From Neurospora intermedia (Eukaryota; Ascomycota; Sordariomycetes; Sordariales; Sordariaceae), in the NCBI GenBank assembly GCA_037102815.1, contig BTPP01000011.1:62001-126000 (forward strand): a stretch of DNA of 64,000 nt, written 5' to 3'. Position 1 is the first letter of the stretch; each line of letters begins with the position of its first letter. The notes below the pieces were generated by a model that was given only the letters and a program-made list of their open reading frames with translations, did not search any database and was not told where the DNA came from. Made by a program: the position numbers and the translations under genes. Of this stretch, positions 47,881 through 57,841 are shown one piece after another.

Positions 47881-48612
47881 GGAGGTAGTTTAAATTCTTT
47901 ATAGAAAATTAATAAAGCGTTAAAAAGAATATAATTTATATTATTTATTATTATCCTAAACGAAAAATCCCTAGTAGTATTTACTATTATCAATGTAGGA
48001 TTAGAACTTACAACCTTAAAAGAAATACTCTTATATATTACCGCGCTTATTAATAATATTTATAGATATTACCTTATATTATTTATTTATAGTCCTTCCG
48101 TACGAATTCTAACAATTCGTCTAATTTTCTATCTAGTAATACTAGTTTCCTATTTACTAATTAACGCTAGGGGCTATAGCCGCAATTAGGGGAAGGGGGG
48201 ATATAAGTAAGAATATTTAATATAGAAATATATATAGGGGAATTAATAGGGGCTATTAAATTAGTATTAGTATTAGTATTACTAATACTATAGTAACCTA
48301 ATTTTGAATAGCCCTTACGAATAAAGTTAGAAGCGCGAAATATCCTAAATAATATTATAGGGAGATTATTATTAATTAAATACATTTATATAACTATTTA
48401 AAATACTATTGCGGAACGTTATAACTATTATAGGAGGGGGGTAGGTAAGGGGCTATTAATATTAATAAAGCGTATAATTTTAACTACTACGTCCTATATA
48501 GCGTTCTATAGATTATAAATACTATAGAGGACTTCGAATATGTAGCGGTGTAGCGATAGTGAATATTGCGATGTTTCGTTGAATTCTGGAAGAAAAAGAT
48601 ATTAGCGAAGTG

Positions 48613-48668
<56 letters not shown>
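48613..48668 (+). repeat. Poly(A) tract of 56 bases
   Basis: An uninterrupted A56 run lies inside the LTR element, downstream of its pol traces. It is the longest homopolymer in the window. Confidence 0.9.
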
Positions 48669-48670
<2 letters not shown>

Positions 48671-49861
48671 AAACGTACCTTTAGTTTAGCAAGTATTTTA
48701 GCCAATCTTTTCAAAAGCTTCGTATAAGTTTAGGGTTAGGGTACTTGTAAACGTTTAGGCGAAAGTAATATTATATTTTAAGTAGATAAAGGGACGGATA
48801 TTATTAAAAAATGAGAAAGAGAATAACCGAACGAAAATTAGTAATAAGTATAAAGCGAGAGGAAGGGGAGGATAGAATAGAAAAAGGAAAATAGAGAAGG
48901 GAAATAAATATATTAATTAGGCATTTTAAAAAGGCGGAAGTTAATATACAAATATATAGTAGTAAGGTATATATCCGTAGGGGGGGCGGGCGTAGGCGAA
49001 GGGGGGGTAGATATAGTAGTAAAAATAAGGATAGGAAAAAGAGGAAGAAGAGAGGTAAAAAAGGTAAGCGGAAAGGATATTATATAAATAAAGGAGGAGG
49101 TCCTTATATAAATATAAATTAAAGTAAGTAAATATAATTCTAAGTAAGCGAATATAATATAATATAGGGTAGAAGAATTATTAATAATCGTATAAATAGT
49201 AAGAAGGAATAAATAGAAAGATAAAATAAGGGCGATAATTAAAAGGGGAAGGATAGGATAATTAAATAGTAGGGCGGCTATAAAAAGATAGGAGAGAAGA
49301 ACGAAAGTAGGAAGGTATATAATTCGGATTATAGTAGGGAGAGTAAGGATAATAATTAAAAATTATACTATTAAAATAAAAGAGTAATATAAAGGATAAG
49401 GCGAAGATAATAAAAAAGTAATTAGGAAGGTATAATATAAATAAAAAGATTTATAGTAAAGATAGTACTTAAAATTATAAGAAGCGAAGGAAGGGGACGA
49501 GGGTCCTAAGGATAGAATCTATAAGGAAGGGGATTATATTTAAATATTATAATAGGCTATAATAAACGTAAATAATAGAAAGCGTTTAACGAAAGAAACT
49601 CCGGGGGATAATAGTACTAATATTTTTAAAGTAATAGTAAGTATAACGACGGGCTCGGTATAAATAATAAAGAATAAACTATAAGAGGAACTATAGAGTA
49701 CAATTGTAATAATATCCTAAAGTACTTATTAATACCCTTAAATTTAGTATAGTATTCGTCGTTAAATAAAACGATATTTACTACCTTATACATTTATAAG
49801 GTACTGGTTGTAGTAACGGTCGGGAATCCGATTAATTCTTTAAATTTAATACCAGTTTCGT

Positions 49862-50280
49862 ATCTATATTTAGAATTTATAAGAATAAATATTATAATAC
49901 CGATATTTCAATAGGCGGCTCGCCGTATTAGAATTTATAAGGATGGACATTATAATGCCGATCTTCTAACGGACGGTTTTATATCCGTATTTAGAACTTA
50001 TAAAAATAGATATTACAATGCCAATCTTTTAGCGGCGGTTTCGTATCCGTATTTAGAGTTTATAAAAATAGATATTATAATACTAATATTTTAATAGCTA
50101 TATTTAGAATTTATAAGAATAGATATTATAATACCAATATTCTAACGGCCGTATTTAGAACTTATAAAAATAAATATTACAATACCGACCTTTTAACGGG
50201 CGGCTTCGCGTCTATATTTAGAATTTATAAAAATAAATATTATAATACCAATATTCTAGTAGGCGGTTTATAAATAGAGG
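49862..50280 (+). repeat. Tandem array of 50- to 63-bp units before the right LTR
   Basis: Seven copies of a unit containing TTAGAATTTATAA...ATATTATAATACCAAT and a CGG-rich part lie in a row. Spacing between copies is about 50-63 bp. The array ends about 200 bp before the right LTR. Confidence 0.8.
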
Positions 50281-50484
50281 AGCGGCTATAATATCCGGAA
50301 TATAATATTAGCAACCGTTACGAACAACGGTTCGCCGAATTGGTAAGCAAGGATATTATACCTTCGCCGATAATATAATTCGATAATACTATAATAATAT
50401 AGTACCGACGCCTTTTACTATTTAACCGGAATTTATTATAAATTATAGAAGTTCTAAGGACGGAACCTATAAGGGGGGGGGTTA

Positions 50485-50824
50485 TATTAGGAAGTAAAGA
50501 GTCTACATATTAAAGTACTCCAATAGTCGCTACTCCACTCCGTCGGCCGAAGCGGTAGACTAATAACGGTAATGCCTATATTAGGTTAGGCTCGCGGGAA
50601 GGATAATCCGGTACTACATCGGAGCATTAAATTAGTATAGGATTCTACAACGCTTATTAACGAATAAATAAAGTTTATATAAGTATAAAAAAGGTTTAAC
50701 AAAGTATAATTTATTATAGTCGGTAATTATTAATATATCTTTAGATTAACCCCTAACTTACCGTCCCCTACGTATGGCTACGACCGTAGTCACCTCAGCC
50801 TACCTTTCGCCTACGTTCCTAACA
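50485..50824 (+). repeat. Right LTR (340 bp)
   Basis: This is a gap-free partner of 41173-41512. The flanking ACTAT (50825-50829) completes the target duplication. Confidence 0.9.
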
Positions 50825-50829
50825 ACTAT

Positions 50830-53750
50830 ATTTAGACGGCGGTAGAGAGTGTAGGTAGGAGCGATAGATTTATAAGTATTAAATTAAATTGTATATTAAA
50901 AATATTAGAAATATTATAAATACTAAAAGTACTAAAAATACTATAAATTATATTTATCTATATAATAATACTAAAATACTAAAAACCCCCTTCTTTCGCT
51001 ATAAATCGACTTGTAATATTATTATCCCTCGTTAGAACCGTTAGTAATAGTACTACCCGCTATAAAAGCGAGAGCTCTAGCAATACTATATTTAAGTATA
51101 ATATTAAATCGTAAGTTTAAAATATATATTAATTAATTAAATTATAATAATAAGGGTTAGAAAATATATTTACTATAGTTTAATTATATTATTAGTACTA
51201 CGTACTTAATTTTAAGGAAATTTTTAATATTGTCCTTAAATACCGTATAGAAGTTGTAATTAAACCCTAACTTCGTAAATTATTCTACCGGCTATTCTCT
51301 AAGTATAAATATATTAAATAGCGCTTCTTTATTCTAAAATTTATTCCTTAAAGTAAATAGAATTCTATATATTAATATTACTTTAATTAACGACCTAATA
51401 TAGTAATACTTATAAAACGCTTTAAAGAATTTAGTAATAATTTTTTTAGCCGGCTAATTAAATAGGGCGGAGGGTAGTAATAACGAATAAAGACCGAAAG
51501 TCGAAGGTATAGGCGGACGTAGTATAAATAACTCTCTAGTTTCTACCGGGGATTCTTTAATTTCCTCCTTACCCTCGTCTTCTTCGCCCGCTATTAACGA
51601 TAATATAATTAATAGTAAAACCAATAGCTAAGTAGAAACTATAATCGCTATAGAAATAGGAGGAGGGTTAATATTAATATTAGTACGCTTAATAACGAAA
51701 GTCTCGCGGTTAGTCGGGTACCTATAGAACGTAATAGTAAAATACTTTAATAGTATATACAAATCGATAATTACTATTTTATTTAGTAAAGGGAGAATAC
51801 TTACTATATTATAGTTATAGCTACTAATAATTGCTAAATTAATAATAAAGCTACTAACGGTATAGGGTAATTAGATTTAGGGGTATAGAAAGTAAGGAAG
51901 GAAGTACTAATATAATAGTAGGTATAGCGGGTATAGAAGAGGAAAGTATAATTAATATAGACTTTTAAAATCGTCCCTCCTTAGCGTAATTTATAATAGA
52001 CTATTTATAGTCTCTATATTAATACTACTATTACTATTATTAATATTATTAATAATATTAATATTAACCGGTAAATTATTACCTCCTCCTTTATATTTAC
52101 TACTACTATTGCTAGTATTAGAAGTAACTACTATTTTATTATTTAGTATATTTTATACTAATTTAAATAGTAGACTAACTATTATAACTTTCTCTAATAA
52201 TATAATACGTACCTACTTACCTATATCTTTAATATTAAAATTATAATAAGTTATACTCTTATTTATAACGTAGTATATCTAATATTTAATAGCTTTATTA
52301 TAATTCTTATATTTATAATTAAAATTATACGCCTATACCTATACTAACTCCTAATATATAGTACTACGTAGTTTTACCCCTATATATTCCTTTCGCTACC
52401 GGTCCTCCTCTAAATTCTTCTCGATTTCTATTAATATAGTATTTATTATAATGCGTTTAAACTTTTTAGTACTAATTAGAATTTATAATCTTTATAATAA
52501 TAATATATTAATTATTTGTAGGGTTAAAGTAATAAAAGGATTAATTAAATTACGAAAGGGGGTAGGAGTAGAAGGTATATTACTATAAAAAGATAGGGTA
52601 ACGGGTATTTTACTAGCGGACGGGTCGACTAACCGAAATTTAAATAATATAGTAAAATAATAGTATTAGCTAATATAGTAAAGGTACGACTTTATAATAG
52701 TTTTATATTCAAAATTATTATACCTATTATAAAAATCCCTCCTAAAGATAGTCTTATTATATATAATAACCCGGGCGTAGCGGTTATTATAAGTAGCGGC
52801 GGTATATATAATATTGTACAAAGCGACCAATTACTTTATCCCTATAGCTATATTATTATTAATAATATTTTATATATAACTTCGCTATACGTATATAATC
52901 TCTCTAAATAGTAATGTCCTAAACTGTTACTTATAAAATTTACTATTATTTTACTTAACTTCAACCTCTTAAAATAAATTAAGGTTTTTAATAGGGGGTA
53001 ATTTATTATAGTTAGTAGTAATATATAAACCAATTATATTAAATTAGACCTATATCGAATTAGGGTATTAGGAATATAGCGGCGGCGGCGGCGGTACTAA
53101 AACGACCGGCTTACGGGTAGTGTAAAGCTAGGCCGGTAGTACCGAAGTAGTTAGTTTAGTTAAGGAGGTTATATTACTGTTGTTGTCGCCCGATAGATAA
53201 AACGAAGTATCGAAAGCCTACTTCTTAGGGGTAAAACGGACGGGGAACTATTATTCGACTTCGTTATCGTCGCTAGAATTTTTATTACTACTAAAAATCT
53301 TAATAAATATTATAAGTTTAAAGGGGGATAACGGCAATTTTAGGATTAGTTTTAACTCTAGCTTTAGCGTAGTAACCTTCCCCTTCTTAATAGTAATCTT
53401 CTTAACAGCGGCCTTCTTAGTAGTAACCTTCTTAGTAATAATCTTAATAAGAATAACCTTCTTTTTAGGTAGAATAGTTTTAAAAATAATTTCAATAGAT
53501 TACTCGGCTTTATAACTCTTCTTTTTAGGGCGGAAGGAGGCGTATTATAAAGTTATTAGAATTATTAAATTAAAATCTTCCTAATTTTAACCGTCGTCGA
53601 AGTAAACTACTAGCGCGCTACTTCAAATACGGGATCGCTTTACGCCGGCGGGTTTTAAATTGAAGATTATCTTAGGAAGTATTATCGCGATGGATTTGAT
53701 TGATTACTAGTGTTTTGATTACTTTGCACGTTGAAATGGCTTCAAAATAA
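50830..53750. other. RIP-degraded right arm of the island, unidentified
   Basis: The first part should be the continuation of the interrupted Tc1/mariner-type transposon, though I cannot fix its end. Beyond about 51.1 kb there are stretches that look like decayed coding sequence. One, on the plus strand near 51.2-51.5 kb, is rich in Lys, Arg and Phe. Another, on the minus strand near 53.3-53.6 kb, is strongly Lys-rich with repeated KK(A/V)(T/A)-type units. A CGG repeat of five units lies near 53084. I recognise no family. Confidence 0.55.
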
Positions 53751-53803
53751 TATAGAAATTATTGTAAAATAATGAATTTTAACGAAGTTATACAATACAG
53801 AAG

Positions 53804-53872
53804 TGCGGTGTGTATGTGTGTGTGCACGCACACACCTCTTGCCAAGACTGCACAGGCGATTGAGTGTGGGAA
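53804..53872 (-). repeat. Right copy of the 69-bp inverted repeat
   Basis: This is the reverse complement of 39834-39902 with one mismatch, within the CA run. Normal base composition resumes immediately to its right. Confidence 0.9.
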
Positions 53873-54917
53873 CAGAAACGGCGCTATTGAAAGAGGCCTC
53901 GTGGGTTCTGTAGTGTACGATGATGTCCGAGCGCAATTCTGGGATTGAATTTTCCAAACAGAACTGGCCGACGCGGGTGCAGGAACTGAGGTTTGGGTTG
54001 AGCTTTGCGACGGAAGAATGAAGAATTTAGAAATTGAAGTCCAAACAAAGATGGAAGGACGAAGTTGACGTCGGACGAACGATTGACAAATGAATGCGGG
54101 GAGCAAACAAGACGGACGTACAGTGTACGGACGGGGGAACTGAAACATGGATTGCGACAGCGCACTGGCCAACCGCTCTTCAGTGCTCTTTGCGGTGCCG
54201 ACCGTTACAGTGGCTGCAGCGCTAAAGACTGGAAGCAGGTACGTACATACCTGCAGTTACCCTCTTGGCAACCTCAATGCATGCGGGCATCTGGGGGCCG
54301 GTTCCTTCTTCCCAACTCCCGTCATTGCATCTACACAGGAGACACCCTCCTGTCCGTGGAGGGAGCGTTGACCGATGGCTTGATGCGGCCACTTTTTCAT
54401 TTCCGCCATGCAGTGGCTGCGGCGGGAGACCTAACGAAGGACGGAAAAGGCGCTTTCCGTGGCCGCTACCTACACTTACCCCGGACGCCATGGCCTCCGT
54501 CGTCCGAAGTCAGTGTGAACTATCGAATTTCAGCCCCAAGGCCAAAGGCACATGATGGAATGTTTCCCAAGCGAGGGCCACCTACGTACTTGTCACAACC
54601 AGAAAGGTATGATTAACAGCTGAATCAGACCTGAATCGCTGGAGTACGTGCTGCTGAAAGGCTCAACGTGGGATGGCGTAAAGCCACGGCGGTTGTCGCA
54701 AGTCGTTCCTTTTGGCTCGTGTTCGCTGTGTCGTCGTGGGTCAGTGAGGTTCAGTTGTTTGGAGCGATCCACATGTGTCGCAATTCAACACAGACAAATC
54801 CCGCTCATTACCCTCCAGCCTCCCTCCCAACCAGCAACAGCCGAGGCGGAACGAAGCGTACCGTTCCTGCTTGCGACTGAGCTGATAAAAACCGGCTCCA
54901 GCATCTGCTTTCAACAA
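53873..54917. other. Intergenic between island and tRNA-Trp
   Basis: Composition is normal. Plus-strand frames at 54065-54616 and 54265-54555 overlap each other without motifs, and I call no gene. Confidence 0.5.
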
Positions 54918-54989
54918 GGCCCTATGGCGCAACGGTAGCGCGTTCGACTCCAGATCGAAAGGTTATCCGTTCAAATCGGGTTGGGGTCA
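54918..54989 (+). tRNA. tRNA-Trp(CCA)
   Basis: The acceptor stem GGCCCTA pairs with TGGGGTC (two wobble pairs), followed by discriminator A54989. The D-arm GCGC...GCGC is closed. The anticodon stem TTCGA/TCGAA holds loop CTCCAGA, with anticodon CCA at 54950-54952. The T-arm ATCCG/CGGGT holds TTCAAAT. There is no intron. Confidence 0.92.
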
Positions 54990-55004
54990 AAGCTTCAAGC
55001 ACAA

Positions 55005-55012
55005 TTTTTTTT
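55005..55012 (+). terminator. RNA polymerase III terminator of tRNA-Trp
   Basis: A run of eight T residues lies 16 nt past the tRNA end. Confidence 0.8.
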
Positions 55013-55174
55013 AGTTTTTTGACCTCGCATCCTTTTTCTTCCCGTCTTTTTTTTTATCCTTCTTTTTTTGCTCTTTCCTTTTCCTATTTTCGAAAATTGA
55101 ATTCGTCCAACTCAAGCCCTCAACCCAGATCCTGCACCTCACCCATTTCCAAAGTCCCCGTTCTGCAGTGTTTT

Positions 55175-55831
55175 TTAACAATTCGCATCACCATCCATGA
55201 TCCTCTCCATCAACAAAGTATACCCCCTCCCATCCTCCCAATTCCGCACCTCCAACCTCCACCCCTCCACAAACGCCCCATCCGCCCTCCAACTCTCGGG
55301 AAACCACGCATCATCACGAACCCCCATCTCAACCTCCCTCAACCTCTCATACTCCCCCGTCTGCAGCTGGTCCCTCAACAACCCAAACTCATATCTCCCC
55401 ACCGTGTTCGCCCTATCACACTCCAGCTTCAACCGCCTGATTTGCCTCTTGTACATGGCCACAAATTGGATCCCCAGCCCGCCAATGTCAATCATGTCCA
55501 ACGCAAAGTTCACCCAAAGATACCTGGCGGCGGCCGCCGCCGCCGGACTGCACCGCCCCGGACTACGATCCGTGTCCCATTCCGAAAAGGCTTGCGTGTA
55601 TGCCTTGAGCCCGACCTCGCGGGATTCGTGGCAGGTACGAAGAAGCGCGGGCGCGGACGTGGTTGGGAGCAGGCTATAGGCGGCTTGGGTAGTAAAGGGA
55701 CGCCAGTGTCTCGTGCCGACGCGAAGTAAGACGGTGCGGGGGGTGATGGTGGATTCCCATATCTGGAGGCGGAGTTCGAGAGGGAGGAGAGGGAAGAGGT
55801 GGAAGGTGGTGGTGGTGGTGGTGGGAGACAT
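55175..55831 (-). CDS. 2EXR domain protein, copy 1
   Basis: This is a single-exon gene of 218 residues. Residues 8-40 (TFHLFPLLPLELRLQIWE...ITPRTV) are the 2EXR signature, an F-box-like helical element widespread in filamentous fungi. It is followed by the usual LLRTCHESREVGLKAY motif near 65. The second half has RYLWVNFALDMIDIG, an RRLKLECD strand and FVEGWRLEV. A GGT repeat in the DNA gives the run of Thr residues after the start. There is no signal peptide. The molecular function of the family is not established. A second copy lies divergently at 57077, and the two share order, motif spacing and length. The tRNA-Trp gene lies 186 bp beyond its 3' end. Confidence 0.88.
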   Translation of the reverse strand: MSPTTTTTTFHLFPLLPLELRLQIWESTITPRTVLLRVGTRHWRPFTTQAAYSLLPTTSAPALLRTCHESREVGLKAYTQAFSEWDTDRSPGRCSPAAAAAARYLWVNFALDMIDIGGLGIQFVAMYKRQIRRLKLECDRANTVGRYEFGLLRDQLQTGEYERLREVEMGVRDDAWFPESWRADGAFVEGWRLEVRNWEDGRGYTLLMERIMDGDANC

Positions 55832-56660
55832 AATATGTCCTCGATGGACTGCAGTGAGGCCGGTTGGGTACCTAGTAGCTTGGGCGACAGAGTGATCTTT
55901 TGTTTTTCTTTTTGTCTTGGCTTGCTGCGCATGTGGCCACGCTTCAGTTTGTCAGTTTGGCCGGTGAGGAGCTGTTGTGGTTCGTTGAGATGACTTCCAC
56001 ATGTGCACTGATCGACCTGGCGCATGGAAGGATGGCTGCCCAAGTTGTTGGCCGCCCCTTAATACTTACCCCTAAAAGTATTCTTCTCTGCTTATCCTTT
56101 TCTTTCCCTTTCCCATTTTTGTTTTGTTCCCGAGAAGGTGGAAGGATCCGTTTGCATTGTTACCTTATCTACCACCCCGGCCTTTACCCCATTTCCCCAA
56201 ACTCCGAAATCCTCTAGTAGAGAAGGTCCAGCAGGGGTCCCCGCCATTCGCGAACCACCTACTATGCAGTGTAGCGGTACAGTAAAGACCCCTGAAAGTG
56301 CAACCACCCCCAAGTGCAAAAACCACCCAAACTGCAAAAGAATTGGGTGGCCGGAATTATTTTCCCATGTTAAACCTGCAAACTGCAAAGTGCAAAGGCT
56401 CTGGCCCGGATTTGCACCTATAGGGGTCCAATCTTAGTAGGAGAGAATACTTATACCCGGTTACCGAGGCTCCAAGATCCCACTTTTTGGTATAGTCGAG
56501 CGTCTTCAAGTGGCCGGAGGGGGCCTCATGGTCTGTGCACTAGATCCCCCAACTACAAACACCCAGAAAGTGCAAATCTTTTTGCCCGCTTGGATTAGTT
56601 GCAGATTCAGGGGTTTATACTGTAGGTACCCCTAAAACCTTGGCAAGTCAACGATCAACT

Positions 56661-56720
56661 ATTGTACTCCAATTGACTCCAATTGACTCCCATGGACTCC
56701 CATTGACTCTCATTGCTTCC
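56661..56720. repeat. Decamer tandem repeat, six units in register
   Basis: Six successive 10-bp units, mostly of the form (A/C)ATTGACTCC, stand head to tail. The period is close to one helical turn, so a bound factor would see the sites on the same face of the DNA. Confidence 0.85.
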
Positions 56721-56937
56721 TTCGTTGCGAGCCCAGTGGCTGCCATTGTCACGAACCCTTTTCCAACCAAACTTTTTCAATTGAGCGTAACCCGAACTTG
56801 GGCCACGCTAAGTTGTGCACGCTCATGTCAGCGACACATGATACGTCAGTCCTGGGTAGAGCACATACCGACCTATCTACAAGTACCTTCTACGGCACGT
56901 ACGAAGTGACTGTGTGGTTGGCTACGGCTGAGCGGGG

Positions 56938-56945
56938 TATATAAG
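56938..56945 (+). promoter_or_regulatory. TATA box of 2EXR copy 2
   Basis: TATATAAG lies 139 bp upstream of the start at 57077. Transcription would begin near 56970, leaving a leader of about 105 nt. Confidence 0.6.
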
Positions 56946-57076
56946 CAGAGCGGTTTCCCATTTGTGTGGAAATCTTGGACCTGGATTCTTCTCAGAACCA
57001 CATCATTGTAGCCATCGTCAATGAGTCGTACGACATCAACAGCATCTCCACCTCGTCGTCCAAAGGTCCCGTCACG

Positions 57077-57841
57077 ATGGCTACCACCTTCCACCCCTTT
57101 CCCCGGCTCCCCCTTGAGCTCCGACTCGTGATTTGGGAAGCAAGCATTTCGCCTCGCACCATCAACTTCAATAGCCGCGGTTTCACAACCGATGATGGCG
57201 ACCAGGAACAACAGGCAGAGGTATCCATTCCCAAACCCGAGTCCATGATTGGTACCGTCTTTGGGACCTTTGCCTCCGCTCCGCCACCACCAACGATCCT
57301 CCACACCTGCCGCGAATCCCGCAACGTAGGGCTTCATTTCCAAGGCGGCTACCAAAAGGCTTTCCGCATCTGGTGCCTGCCCTACATCTTCGATGGCAGC
57401 TGGAACCAACGGTATATCTGGGTCAATTTTGGGATGGATATAATTGACCTTGGTGACGAGTCACCCATCGTGTTCATTGAAAATGAGGATCGGGAGAAGA
57501 TTCAGCGGCTGAAACTTGACTTTGATCGTGATGTATATGTATGGAAAAAGAGTGAAGCCCAGTCGTTTGCAGAGGGCATGAGCAAAATTTTCGAGCAGGT
57601 GAGGGAAATGAGTGTGTGCATTCCTTGCGAAGAAGCGTCCCCAAAATTGCCTCCGGACTGGCTACCTGGCGGGAGTCAAGGAGGTTTTATGGAGGGTTGG
57701 AGGACTGTGGATTATACGGTCAGTTCTAGAGATGGAGATGAGGATGGGGAGAGGAGCGAGGATGGGAAGACGGATGGGAAAATGTGGGTTATGTTGGTGT
57801 TGAAGAAAGAAAACCTATGTGCAGCGGAGAGTTCTTCTTGA
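57077..57841 (+). CDS. 2EXR domain protein, copy 2
   Basis: This is a single-exon gene of 254 residues. The ATG at 57077 is the first in frame. An open frame runs upstream to 56966 but only from a GTG, and it starts close to the expected transcription start. Residues 3-30 (TTFHPFPRLPLELRLVIWE) match copy 1 closely, as do ILHTCRESRNVGL, RYIWVNFGMDIIDLG, IQRLKLDFD and GGFMEGWR. Between these, copy 2 has an insertion (DDGDQEQQ...) after the first motif and an acidic Asp/Glu/Gly stretch near the C-terminus. The function of the family is unknown. It arose with copy 1 by an inverted duplication that is old enough for substantial divergence. Confidence 0.88.
   Translation: MATTFHPFPRLPLELRLVIWEASISPRTINFNSRGFTTDDGDQEQQAEVSIPKPESMIGTVFGTFASAPPPPTILHTCRESRNVGLHFQGGYQKAFRIWCLPYIFDGSWNQRYIWVNFGMDIIDLGDESPIVFIENEDREKIQRLKLDFDRDVYVWKKSEAQSFAEGMSKIFEQVREMSVCIPCEEASPKLPPDWLPGGSQGGFMEGWRTVDYTVSSRDGDEDGERSEDGKTDGKMWVMLVLKKENLCAAESSS

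Larger units (their letters stand above)
41173..50824 (+). mobile_element. Ty3/Gypsy LTR retrotransposon fossil, RIP-degraded
   Basis: This is a 9652-bp element with two 340-bp LTRs and an ACTAT target duplication. Degraded traces of a Gypsy-order pol can be made out on the plus strand: aspartic protease near 43.1 kb, reverse transcriptase about 43.9-44.5 kb, RNase H about 44.7-45.0 kb and integrase about 46.2-47.0 kb. A gag-like region probably lies before them. Integrase after RNase H marks Gypsy rather than Copia. About 3.3 kb of repeat-rich sequence without coding traces lies between pol and the right LTR, making the element long for its family. It is broken by dense, RIP-type decay throughout and cannot be active. 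Age cannot be read from the LTR divergence, because RIP inflates it. Confidence 0.9.
39903..53803. other. AT-rich RIP island
   Basis: In about 13.9 kb TpG and CpA are nearly absent, TpA is in great excess and CpG persists. That is the footprint of repeat-induced point mutation acting on CpA, and it rules out simple CpG decay. The island holds a Tc1/mariner-type remnant, a nested LTR element and an unidentified right arm. In relatives such islands are marked by H3K9 methylation and are silent. The boundaries coincide with the 69-bp inverted repeats. Confidence 0.92.
55832..57076. other. Divergent promoter region between the 2EXR paralogues
   Basis: 1.24 kb separate the two start codons and should drive both genes. 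The region contains many TGCAAA words between 56310 and 56410, a six-unit decamer repeat at 56661 and a TATA box at 56938. I see no gene. Confidence 0.65.

Noticed and set aside
56966-57076. N-terminal extension of 2EXR copy 2
   Set aside because: It opens with GTG rather than ATG and begins about where transcription should start, given the TATA box at 56938. Homology with copy 1 starts at the ATG at 57077.
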